From assembly GCF_000002995.4 (NCBI RefSeq), contig NW_025062479.1:21200721-21264720 (forward strand): DNA of 64,000 bases, written 5' to 3'. The DNA comes from Brugia malayi. Taxonomy: Eukaryota > Nematoda > Chromadorea > Rhabditida > Onchocercidae. The translations under genes and the position numbers were made by a program. This document shows, piece after piece, positions 24,580 through 41,189 of this stretch; the stretch's first letter is position 1, and every line of letters starts with the position of its first letter. Below the pieces are notes generated by a model. The model was not told the DNA's origin. It did not search any database and worked only from the letters and a program-made list of their open reading frames with translations.

Positions 24580-26110
24580 TTTCAATATTGTATAAAAATT
24601 ATATGCAAACTTTCGTAGTCTTATTTTTACAATGATGAATAATGCGCATTTTATCAATAATTGATTGCAATAACAAAACTTTCAGCATTTTTCTGCAGGA
24701 AACTATAAAATTGAAAAAATTCACACTGTAAAATTTAAAATATTTTAAAGTTCAATAGATTATTGATAACAAATAACTTACCATTATGAAAAGGATATAA
24801 TATAATTGAATAATAATTGTTAAATGATGTTAATTAAACGAAAAGATTTGAGTCATTCATCGAATACAACCTTTTCTTCATCTTTTGAAAGCAAAATTTC
24901 AAAAAAGAAAAAATCATATTTCAAATCAAAATTTTATTACAATTTTAAATAAAAGATGATGTCAGACATGTTTTTTTTTTTTTTTTGCTAAACGTTGGTC
25001 TAAATAAAATTCTTCTTTTATTGTACTTTATAGTACAAAATGAATAATTTTTTTTTATGTTCGAAATATTTCAAGCATTGCTTCAGACCTTTTCAAAACT
25101 ATTTCTTACATATTTCTTCTGTTTCAAATATAATAATGATTGTTATGCTGTTTCTGTAAGAAATTTGCTTAAGTAATAAGTTTCTTTTCTCTGTTTTATC
25201 TAACAAAAAGGAAAGTACAAAAAAAAGTATTAAAATATTGGATATGATCTAAGATCTCAAAAACTATGAAATTAAGAATTTAAATAACCTTTAACATTTC
25301 CAGTTACAATCCTTTCAATTAAAGGATCAATTGAAAAGTCAATCTTGCTTTCTTTTTTGTTTAACAAAGCTTTTAATCATTTTTATTCAGAAAATTATTG
25401 AATCATTTACAAAACTCAATTTTTTTTTTTCGATAATCTGAGATTACTTTCCTTACATTCTTATTTTCCTTCTAAAATTTTTAACACCTTTCGGATATCT
25501 ATTTATAGAAATGAACGTAGCTTAAGTGTTCATTTGAAATTAAATCTAACAATTATTTGTAATATTAATTATTTACAGTCACATAACCATTTGGTTTGAT
25601 TTAATTTACTTTTCACATTCCATTTACAACTCTCATACTCTTGAATTACTGCAATTCATTCAAAAAAGCTAATTTTGTATATCTTAGAAAGTTATCGATT
25701 CATTCCCAGCAACTATGGGCTATCACTTATTTGAGAATATAATTTTTGTAATTTCATAAATTGGACACATTTCCGATCCTTTACCATTAAATTTATCTTT
25801 AAAATCTGGAATAAAAAATGAGAAAAACCATTTGAAAATGTTCCAAACTTTAATATCTTTAATGAAACCCGCAAACATAGAGAACATTTTTTAATCCTAA
25901 TTTTTACCTGATATTTAAAATTTTATGGTTTGTGAACTGGTATGTATTCATCACAACGCTCGCTGGACGAGTCAAAATCTATTAATTGATGCTAATTACT
26001 GTTAATATTCGAATGAAAAGTAGAATAAAGGTTGAACATATTTATTGATGAAGAGAAGGTACAGGCAGTGAAACTTAAAATCTTCGCAAGTTAGATTAAT
26101 CTCTGTCTGC
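24580..26110. other. 3' flank of the Crumbs-like gene, otherwise nothing recognised
   Basis: Contains the 3' UTR of the Crumbs-like gene; an AATAAA near 24948 could be its poly(A) signal. No exon with matching phases was found between its stop and 26110. Confidence 0.4.
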
Positions 26111-26213
26111 TTACAACATTTTTAACTTTTTTGTTTTCCTTTTATTGGAATGAATACTGGAATGACCACCGTATATTGTTTCCGTAGTTTCATCATCTAT
26201 TTCATGATTAATC
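26111..26213 (-). CDS. Candidate minus-strand terminal exon, gene unresolved
   Basis: On the minus strand an ATTGCAG acceptor is followed, after one base completing a codon, by a 33-residue open frame to TAA. It begins INHEIDDETTETIYGG and ends in a lysine-rich stretch, KRKTKKLKML. Composition is protein-like, but no upstream exon in matching phase was found between here and the end of the p62 gene at 27475. Confidence 0.25.
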
Positions 26214-26585
26214 CTGCAATAATCACAGTAAAAAACTATAATTTAATTAGTATTACTTAATCGCATTGTTAATCTGAAGAAGTGTTACGATATTTTACTG
26301 TGCAAATAACTGCAACGAAATGAACTTTAAGATGCAATAGATGTAAGTCACCATTTTTAGTAAGATTTTAAAAATATATGCTTAATTCAACAATAACAAG
26401 CTCCAAAAAACATATGCCTAACTAAATAATAAATTTGTCAACAATTATAAAACAACTAATATGTTGAATTATTCTTAATTATAATTATTGGGACATGAGA
26501 TATTAGCGTATTGTTAAAAGCTTTTATGTATTAAGCTTTTCTGTTTTTTTTTTTTTTTTTTTCCTTTTTTTTTTTTTTTTTTCAG

Positions 26586-26663
26586 AATCCTCACAATAAA
26601 AATGAAATTTATGAGTATGAAGTTGGTCCGCAAACAGCAATGCCTTCCCATTTAGTTAGATGA
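26586..26663 (+). CDS. Candidate terminal exon downstream of the Crumbs-like gene
   Basis: One of the longest poly-pyrimidine tracts in the window (about 26547-26585) ends in CAG. It is followed by 25 codons beginning NPHNKNEIYEYEVGPQ, then TGA. The acceptor is very strong and phase 0 would fit the first known Crumbs-like exon, but that join would remove most of the membrane helix. It may be an alternative 3' exon reached through an unseen exon, or belong to another gene. An overlapping minus-strand frame of about 42 codons is also open. Confidence 0.28.
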   Translation, partial: NPHNKNEIYEYEVGPQTAMPSHLVR

Positions 26664-27474
26664 TTTCGAAAACAAACTCGCATACGACTGACGTTAACCC
26701 ATTCCAGTTCCTCATCAAAACAAGCTATCAAAATTGGACTTCATCAATCTTCAAATTTTAAAAGCGAAGGTTTCAAAACTCACTGAAAACCACACGATTT
26801 AATATGAATTAAAAAAAAAAAAAAAAAAAAACAACAACAATGAATTCTCATTTAGTGAAAAATATAAAATGGAACAGCTCAAAACGACTAGTATTTGCCA
26901 CTTAAATAAAAATTCTTACTCCAACAATAAAGAAATTAATCCTTAAATGACATCAAAACAATGATGAACATAAATAAATACCCGTCTTGAAATGCAGTGC
27001 TATGATACATTAACATAAAATTAGATAAATGTCAAGCATTACTCTATATATAAACAAGTCAAATACATCTCGCAAAATAAATCTGTCTATGGGACAAGCA
27101 CTTTCCTCACTTTTTATAAATGTCTTCTAATTATTTTGATTCATCAACAACCACGCGTCATTATAAGTTTCAGAAAAATGTTGGACCAGGATATTTCTTA
27201 TAAAGTAATTATGATTTATTTCGAGTAAGAAAAATCAGCTAGAAGTGGCTATTTCCATGAAGATATTCGTCATATTATTTCTATCTGAAAATATTGTTAC
27301 TCAGAGGAGGAAAACTGAGAAAATGTTATATAGTTACGAAATGGATTCCGAGAGGGTAAGTTTTAATAACTTTTTTTCAGCCCAGAGTAATAATTCGATG
27401 CTACTAAAGAACACGACCAATCTTTTCCTACTATCTTCATTCGTCAGAAACAAAAATGGATCGAACAAAAAAAC

Positions 27475-30400
27475 CTACTTCTTCTTTTTTTGTAAATACG
27501 CGTCATAACGCGTATACGCAAAACTGAGCATTTGTCGACAACGTGCAATCTGAAAACAAAACAGCTAAAAAATACGGTAAATTGCAACGAAGATATCGCT
27601 TAGCTATCCAGCACTCTAAATAAATACAATAACTGCATTTTGCATAAAATAAATGAAGTGTAATTCGAAAGTTTGTAATTAGCCAAATTTAAAAGATAAA
27701 ACGAATGAAACAAAGATTTTAAAATACAATAAGCATTTGTAAGAATTGTACAATCGTTTGGTTGTTTTGAAACTATTAGCTTAAATTTTCTGAAACGAAT
27801 ATTATAAAATTTTCAGTTTAAAACGAAGTACTACTGGAGAACCAATTGTATTATTTGTTACCATTTAGGAGTCGTCTTATTTAATTAACTTCGCATAACT
27901 TAATTTATTAATATCCCTGCATTACATCATAACCACAGAATTATCCCATACTAAAAAAAAAAAAAAAAACACTAGAGCTTATTAAAACAATATTGAAATA
28001 AAAAGAATTAATACCTCATTTTATTATTCTAAGAACGGTAGTGTGTTTACACTTTTTAATGTTTTGCGGGGATTTTATTAATGATTAAATTATTATAGTT
28101 TACTGAATAAATTGTCTCCAATATACGATTAGAACAGTTAATTCGAAAAAATACGGACGTCGGCAAAATGGGCCTTTCAAATGGATTTCTGAGCCAATAC
28201 AGTCAACTACCATAATGCAAAAAAGATTAATGCATTCAGTTCGAGAAGTTTCGTAAGGTACAATTTATCTGGATATAGCCAAGCATTTATCTTCAAGAGA
28301 AAATTTACAATGTCACTGCCTGAATATATTGAGAAAAAACTATAATTTGAAAAACAAATCATTAGTGAGTACGTAGTCGTATATCTCTAAAATTTCACTA
28401 ATGAATTTTGATATTAAAAATCATAGTTCGCTCACATTTTTTTCACCGAACCGTTCCTCAGCTGAAGCAATTTTATTTTCTTCAAAATTCCGCAAAGTTA
28501 CATTCATTCGTTTTAACTGAAACATATTCAAACACTAATAAAATAATGGTTTCTGACTATGACAAGTAAATACTTCAAAAAGTGAACGGAAACAATCCTG
28601 CAAAATAAGCTAACTTTTTCATCCATGTCAGGATTCGTCGGTGGAAAGCACATCCAAAAATGCTTCAGTAGCTCAGCAACAGAATCATGGATTGCTTGTA
28701 AGTCAACTAAATCTGTTGCGGTCAATTCTGTAATGTTTTTAGCTGGTGTTTCTGTAACAACACTGGCCATTCTTAAGAGATCTTCATAATCACTATCCGA
28801 ATCGTCCTTCAAATCCTGCAATTATTTTCTGCAAATGAAAACTAAACTGAAAAAGACTAATGAAAAAGTATGAAATCAACGCCTTCAATAAATGCGAAAA
28901 AATCAGAATATCAACAATTAGAAATTTTTGTTTTTCTGAATAGCCCCAAACCGATTTTTACAACTTACGTCATCATAATCCTCATCCTCTGGCATAGTTT
29001 CGCATACCCTTAGCACAACATCTCGATAAGCCTGTGCCTGTTCATCGGTATAAAGTTTTGTTGGCTTGACTGCACCACTCACTGCGAATGAAATAAGATC
29101 TAACTCTTCCTCATGTTTGTCTATCCTTAACTCCTCACTTTCTAATACTATTTCATTATCATCCTCGTCTCCAGATTTCGATTTACTCGTCTAAATAGAA
29201 GAAGATTTAAAAGAGGATGGAAGTCAAAGAAACTTTATATCATTCGGATTGACAGTGATTAAGTAACGCTGAAGCGCTCAGTACATTTCAGTTCACGACG
29301 ATCAAACGATTTAAATCAGTAACAGCAGACAGAGTTTGGTTGCTGGAATCTCAATTATCCATTTCGGTAAAAAAACAGAATCGCACAACTGCATAATGAT
29401 CAGAGCAACTGGGCTTTACCAGATAATTAAACAATATACTACTCTCAAAACTCAAAATGGTTTGAATCAATTCTTGAAAAATCATTTCTCTCATTCTTAA
29501 AAGAAATCATACTTCCGTCATACATTCTTCACTCGTTTGTCCTTCCAAATCGGCAACAGTTGGTATTTCATTTTCGGCAGTGGTAAGTAGAACCCGCTCG
29601 GAATGATAATTGAATCTTTTCATTAAAATATCTTTTGGTGATGAAACATGTTGCGATAACGATGATATACTGTTCTAAAAGTTTAGTTTATGCAAAACAT
29701 AAAAAAATTTTATTAAGAGATGTTTGAATATTTGTGGCAGTGAGAACTGAAAACCATAACCTACAATTAAAGAATCATCGTGGATATACGAAAAATCGAG
29801 AGTTTTATGAGCAATCTTCGTATCCAGTAGTTTACGCATTTCTGGAATAATTCAACATGATCCATGTCATTTCTATAATGAAAAAAAGGACGACGTAGAG
29901 GGCAAATTTTTTTTTGATAATTTCGACATTTTAGACCTCTGATAATTGCCAATCATAAAGTGAGCATAATAAATAAATACCAAACATTACCTGTATTATC
30001 AGCTTTAATACAATCCGCAAATGGATCGGACTGACTAGAAGCTACCTCACGTTCACGATGAAAGTAATGCGATTGAAAAAATCTGGCCCAAAATTCTTGC
30101 TCTGTCATTTCGTGTGGTACTAGTTCTAGATGCTTCCTTTCTACTGAAATAGAATATGAATTACTTGCTTCATTAAAAACAAATGAAATTAAATACTTAA
30201 TAGAGCTAGAAAAACCTGCAGGGTAAGTTCGGAATATACTCTGGATTGTATCGATATTGAGATTTAACTTGACTCCATTCGTGCCTTCAGACTGTGCAAT
30301 GCTGCTCAGAAAGCCACTTGAAACACCCAATTTGCCACCGTCTACATCCTTCTGAATTAAGCATAGCTTGGGGGATGGTAATCCATTCACCAAATTATAA

Positions 30401-31798
30401 TAAATGAATAGCTATTGAAAAATCCATTGCTTTTCTAAGAATAACAAAAAAGCTATGTTTTAAGAACAGGATTTTTTTCAATGTAGATTTAGTACAAGAA
30501 TATAATGGTAAATTTATATATTCAATGCAAGAAGGTAAGTTAAATTAGACAAAGCTAATTAAATTAGACGGGTCACAAATGGAAACACAACAACATAACG
30601 ACAGAATTTGACTTTTAGTAAAATTTCGTTCCAAACTAACGTTTTGATAATATTCGCTCCAAAAATCTTGAGCAGATATCAGTTTCGACGCAACCAAATG
30701 TTTGTATATTTCTTGCAAATGTTTGTTGCGTTCTAAAATCTTCTTCTTTGCTTCTAGCTCTTTCGTTTTATTGTACTTTAACGATTGTGTAACATTCTAA
30801 AAGTAAATATGATGAGCATCGAGTTAATCAGTCAAAAAGCTTCCGGCTGTTGTTTAATCGGATATTAGGAATTTCTAAAAGAAAGTCTATGATTTAAAGT
30901 AAACCACAGCATATTTACCTGACTAACAATTTGTCTATGATGTATAAGAGCCTGTTGCAACATTTCTTTTACCAAATCGCGATCTTTAACATGCATCTGA
31001 AGAATACATGATACTCTTTTCACATGTAATATGGAAAACCCTCATACAAAAAAGTCTCATGAATCTGACAGATTAAACAAACAACTAATAGACTAATAAC
31101 GTGCTGATGAATACATTTTAAAGAGACAGAATCATGAAACCATAGATGTTCATACACAGTAGCTGTTAATTCGAATTCCAAGTCTACCATGAATAATAAC
31201 AAATCAAAACTTGCTTCCTTCCCAAGTGGATTAACGAAAACAAATGTTGCTTGTTCTTCATTATGCTTACATATCTGGAGCTGTGTTTTTGTTTTATTTG
31301 GTGGCGATATCCGTTGTCCTGGAATCCAGAAAGCATTTCGTAAACAATGAAAAGGATGAAATACTGAGGTGTTGATAAATAACAAGGAAAATGCATAGTC
31401 TACATAAAAAAGCATACCTTGTATTTCAAATTCAATTTCGAAAATTTCCAGAACAAAATTACGCTCTTTGCTTGAGTAAAAAAGGGAAAACTAAAGAAAA
31501 AACACTAAAATTTTTAATCCTTTAAAGTAGCAAATTATTTAAATCCCGTAACTTATTCCTTCTGATTTGATCTATCAGCTAACTTTCTTAGCTATTCGAA
31601 GTACTTCAATAACGCATCTCCAGTGAAATTCCTACCTCTAATATCGCTGAAAAGGACGACAAGTTTTTCATCCGAAGCGTTATCCAACCATTCAACCCGA
31701 TCTTCATAAACATAAAAGGTACCAATAGGTGATTTAGAAGCACCTGGCATACGATATTTCACATGTTCGACACGCAACAGTAAATCTTTGTTAGACAT
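27475..31798 (-). CDS. gtf2h1: TFIIH core subunit p62 (GTF2H1/Tfb1)
   Basis: Exons in transcript order: 31798-31636, 31318-31215, 30996-30919, 30796-30641, 30351-30216, 30143-29991, 29841-29765, 29674-29513, 29190-28969, 28815-28615, 28516-28436, 27549-27475. Phases agree and give 535 residues (human p62: 548). p62 is a structural subunit of TFIIH, used in transcription initiation and nucleotide excision repair. An N-terminal PH domain (MSNKDLLLRVEHVK to about residue 100) is followed by a first BSD region (AQDFWSEYY) and the hallmark second BSD region MTEQEFWARFFQSHYFHRER. A conserved MKRFNYHSERVLL block, AELLKHFWMCFPPTNPDMDEK and a final helix QMLSFAYTRYDAYLQKKKK match the human order. Exon 2 appears to use a GC donor (31214-31213); a GT donor at 31187 would instead add nine residues. 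A reverse AATAAA lies at 27215-27220. Confidence 0.92.
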
Positions 31799-31820
31799 GG
31801 CTGATATCCTGTCTGATATC
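31799..31820 (-). promoter_or_regulatory. Probable spliced-leader acceptor and 22-base leader of the p62 gene
   Basis: On the minus strand GATTTCAG precedes 31820, leaving 22 bases before the ATG at 31798. The leader contains two copies of a GATATCAG word (plus-strand CTGATATCCTG twice), giving a second possible AG inside it. Confidence 0.45.
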
Positions 31821-33704
31821 CTGAAATCATTGCACAATGAAATTCTCACAAGTTTATAAGAGTATGATTTTACGAACGTAACAAAATACATAGCGCATGA
31901 GATAGTGAATAACATGTTGCAAGTGTGAGCAGAAAATACTAACCTACGTAGGAAGAATTGAAGATCTGGAATTAGGCAAGAGAAACACCACGAAATAAAA
32001 GGCAGCGGAGGAACTACTGTAAGAAGGAAGTTGATAGACATCAAGGAAGTACAAAGAATCACGGATTAATAGAAAACCAAAACAATTAAATTGTAAAAGT
32101 GGCGAAAAAAAAATACTACAAGGGAAACAACTCAAAAAGAGAGAGACAGAACGAGAGTGAGAGTAAAAGATCGGATAAAAAAGACTGTGAAACAAACAGG
32201 ACACAGCATGACAAAGTATGCGAAATAATACGCTACCAGACATCAAGAGACACGCTGAAATATCGCAATGACAATGATTCTTTGCAGCATTGAGACGCTG
32301 TGAAAAATTTAACCTCCCAGTTCACTGTTTTCACACCAAAATTTAAACTAATTTCTCATTGTGGTAATTATTTGGTAACATTTCAGGTTTTGCCCATGAT
32401 AAATTAAGATGGATTAACTTGATTTCCATTTTGTATATTTACACAGACTGAGAATGGTCGTTTTATTTGCTTAATTCGTTGGTATTTCATCACTTAAATT
32501 AATTGTTGGTAAATTAATTGGCAGATTGAAATTGGCAATTTTTGCAGAGCTTGTTGTTTAATATTGATTCTTCGAAATATTTAATTTGTTTTTCTATTTA
32601 GCACATTCAAAATTTAACTTGTGTATGGGATGCTAGATTAGATCATGGTTACGATTAATAAATTTTAGTTATAATTTCTAATTTAAAAAAAAAAAAAAAA
32701 AAACCGTACTCCAAAAAGTCGAAATTTCTACATATCACAAAGTTAATTTTTAAAAAAGATATTTTAATAAGCAGTCTAATTCACAAACTTTATTGAGGAG
32801 AGAAGGACGATAACTGTCGACAGATCCTGTTGATTCTCTCTTACACTGAAAGGTATCAATACAATTCCTTTAAAAGTGTTCACCAGTCATACATCTTTTT
32901 CAGGATTTTTTTAAAATTTCAAATTAGTATTTTAAATCTACATCTTTTCTTTCCCGTCTAGTTTAATTCCCTTTTATTTTATCACTGAAATTAAAAACAA
33001 GAATTATGAGTAAAAAAAGTAATTATTTGTGAATAATAAGGCTTGGTTTAGTTGCTTCATATCTTTCATTCCATTAAAAATTACTTTCTTTTTTTTTGAA
33101 ATGTTAATAACTGTTAAAGTTAGCTTTACACTTCTAGAATTCCAGGTTTTTGACAAAAGAGAGGAGATTCAAACAAATAATGTCTTCCAGAAAACAATAA
33201 ACTAAAAGAGCTCATAAGCTATCCGATGAATCCAATAAGAGCGCATTTGTTAAGGATACAATATTCTCAGCTCACTGTCTTGTATGAATCTTAAATGCTT
33301 AATATATTACATCTTCATTAGAAAATTTTTGCGTGATCTCTTTGTTGTGCTTCTTTACGTACGTAACATTATCACATCGTTTGATCAATGTATGACATGG
33401 GATGCCATTAGTCTTTTTTTTTTTTTTTTTTTTTTATTAGCTTCTATCACTGATTAATTATGATTGCTTAGACTTGTTGATAAAACTAATAGAAGTTCTA
33501 ATTAATATGAGGAGATCTGAAGTAGAGGAGAAAATATTAACCATTAAACTAATTCTGGATAATAATTTTCCGTAAAGTTTGGAATGATAATTGGAAACAA
33601 ATAGAAGCGCTATCAAAAAAAAAAAAAACCATTTGTCCAAGAAAAAAGAGGAAAACTACCTTTAATTTTGTTGCATACTATTGGCTTATTTAATTGTCGT
33701 ACAG
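31821..33704. other. Upstream region of the p62 gene and intergenic DNA
   Basis: About 31930-32300 is less AT-rich than its surroundings and is probably promoter for the minus-strand p62 gene. A GTG-started lysine/serine-rich frame at 32099-32293 lies here and was not accepted. From 32300 to 33700 only poly-A/T runs are seen. Confidence 0.4.
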
Positions 33705-33851
33705 GTGGAAAATTCAGCAGATAACATTGAGGCAATGATAAAACTACTTAAATGTAATCAAATATCAGCAATAGAAATGGATGCATCTGAGGAAATGTTA
33801 TACTATTTTCCATTATTTGCCATTAAGTCAGGAAATACCGTTCATGTTTGA
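33705..33851 (+). CDS. Candidate terminal exon, gene unresolved
   Basis: A GTCGTACAG acceptor precedes 48 open codons beginning VENSADNIEAMIKLLK, with EMDASEEMLYYFPLFAIKSG further on, ending in TGA. The composition is more protein-like than neighbouring frames. No upstream exon is recognised, and no good donor exists that would join it to the exons further right. Confidence 0.25.
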   Translation: MENSADNIEAMIKLLKCNQISAIEMDASEEMLYYFPLFAIKSGNTVHV

Positions 33852-34657
33852 TTTACATTCTTCTTTTTTTTTTAACTTCTTCTTTTAATTTATTAATAAG
33901 TTTTGCGATAATTTTCAGTCTATGGAGTATATTTTTACCTACCAGCCTGCATTCATATCATTATCATAAAATTCTTTTACAACATTTTTAATAATTAATT
34001 AAGATTTGCTTAAAATTAACTGATATACAATTTGACTCATTAATTTGACACCGAGTATTAATGTTACATCGTAAATTTTTGACATTATTTTATCCTGTAG
34101 CCTTCAGATAATGTACTTCTTATATGGAAAACATAGCAGAATCTGAATGAAGAGACCTCGAATGATCTCGAACAGTGCATGCATATCGTGTTTATCTCTT
34201 CAAAAATGAGACTATTCTCTTTTTCTTCATGGAATTAAAAATTTGACTTCATATTAGGCCTCTAAATTTCAAAACAAGACGAAGTAATTTTATTACTTTG
34301 TTTTGTTTTGACAATGCAGGGATTAAAAATACTATTCAAAATCAATTTACTTTGATATTGCTCAAATAGATTTTTTTCAGCTATAGAAAAAAATAAGAAA
34401 TTATCGGAAAGACAAATTCATCATCAGAAGATAGCAATGAATATTCCCTTTTCTTTTTTTTTTTTTTTTTTTTTGATTAGAAATTTAATTTTTCAAAAAA
34501 AAATTTGCAGTTTTGAATTTAGATTCTCTTAATTTTTCGATTTCATTGTCAAGAGTGATATAAAAGAACTCTAGAAAATTTAGGGCAATAAATCGAAATT
34601 ATATTGAGTAACTTTTAAAAGTATTTGGATCAGTGTCGGTCGTTCTCGTTATTTCAG

Positions 34658-34707
34658 GTTGAACAGTCGAAAGATTGTGAGTTCCTTAATATTATTTCTT
34701 ATAAAAG
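34658..34707 (+). CDS. Candidate internal exon, gene unresolved
   Basis: GTTATTTCAG is followed by the 16-codon open segment VEQSKDCEFLNIISYK and an AAAAG|GTGTGT donor (phase 2). It could be an upstream exon of the gene whose clear exons start near 35.3 kb, but the phases do not match the next recognised exon, so at least one more exon would be needed. Confidence 0.2.
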
Positions 34708-35338
34708 GTGTGTTCCTTTCAAACTTTTTTCTTCTCCCAAAATTACAGAAAATTTTTAGTTTAATTTCAGATTTTGCTGTTTGATCACATCTTAGGAACT
34801 CATTAACAGTGGATTCGCACAGAAAATTAATGGTTTGTTCTTAAAAACCAATTTAAAAGATCATTTATGCGGTCAATAGGTTTTTTAAAAAACAGTGAAT
34901 AGGATTTTTTTTATCATATTTGTATTATTGAAGTGTACATTTGTTTTTCTTTACTTTGAAATTTGGAGTAGTAATTTCTTTTGAATAACTTAAATACTTC
35001 TGTAAAAATCAATAGAATTATAACTTTGTTCTAGAAAAATGACGCAAAATAATTAGTTATATACAATGAAAATTGCTTCTATTATTATTTTCATTCTCGT
35101 AAAAAATGATTTGTTGTCGCCGACGCTTGAAATGCGTGAATAGTTAATGAGTTAATAAGCAATCCCAATACTGTTTTCAATAACATATGATGCAAATTTT
35201 ATGAGAATTTTTAATTTATACGACAAATTCAGTTGAATGCAGAATTTAATTAGCCGATTTTGTTTCTTATCTGTCTTTTTCAACCCAGTAGATAATTAAT
35301 TAATTGACTATCCATCCATTCATATAATTGCGAATGAG

Positions 35339-40333
<4,995 letters not shown>

Positions 40334-41033
40334 ATTAAATGCATTAAAAAGCAAAAAATTTGTTTTGATAACCAAGTTTTTTATGAAGATTGACTTTTTG
40401 CAAATTTTCAAATTTTGTATTTTTTCTAACAATCAAGAAAAAAAAAAGAGCAGAAAACAGCATTAATACAGTAGCATTAATCAATTAAACTGTCAAACAC
40501 TACTGGAAGTGGAAATGACAAGAAAGTGACTGTTATGATTCCATTTACTAAAAATCAATAGAATTTTTAAAGGTTTCAATGAAATCAAATTTGATTAAAT
40601 CAACAATTCATTTCAAATCCTGTCACATTAACAATATACCATTTCTATGTAATCATTGTTTCGTTCAACTCATTGATCAGATTGCTGTAGAACTGAGTCA
40701 GATTAAAATTCATAATATTCATAGATACTCATTATCAATGCAATGGGTACTGATTGATGTATGTATGGTAATATTTGCATTTATTTATATTGATTATAGA
40801 AAATGACACTTTGCAGACTCTCCGATTGCTATTAATCATCCACACTCATTCTGTTATTTTCTTCCTTGTCACATTCAAATGCTCTTTTTGTTTCCATTTT
40901 GCTGCTGTATTTACTTACCAGATTAATTAAATTTTGTATGTAGTTCTTAGATGAATTATGGGAATTTTGAGACGTCGTTGTCAGTTAAAAACTTCAACCA
41001 TCTCTCATATTGTTTATTAGCGGTATGGAGAGA

Positions 41034-41189
41034 TGTTCAAAGGAAAGTAATTCGAATTACAGCTAACTTGATAAATAAATTGGTTCGATGGTACTCTAGA
41101 TTAGATGTATGTGTTCAAAGGAAAGTAATTCGAATTACAGCTAACTTGATAAATAAATTGGTTCGATGGTACTCTAGATTAGATGTATG
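41034..41189. repeat. Exact two-copy tandem duplication, 78-base unit
   Basis: Bases 41034-41111 are repeated without a mismatch at 41112-41189. The unit is a multiple of three, and a plus-strand frame through it (beginning VQRKVIRITANLINKLVRWY) stays open in both copies. Whether this frame is translated is unknown. Confidence 0.97.

Noticed and set aside
27245..27508. 87-codon plus-strand frame with a signal-like MKIFVILFLSENIVTQ and a GTAAGT donor
   Set aside because: It overlaps the last exon of the minus-strand p62 gene, no following exon in phase was found, and the downstream acceptor would leave an intron of only about 25 bases.
31020..31415. 131-codon minus-strand frame as a gene of its own
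   Set aside because: It is p62 exon 2 read through into both flanking introns.
32099..32293. Lysine/serine-rich 64-codon plus frame
   Set aside because: Begins at GTG, lies in the probable p62 promoter region and has no splice context or family.
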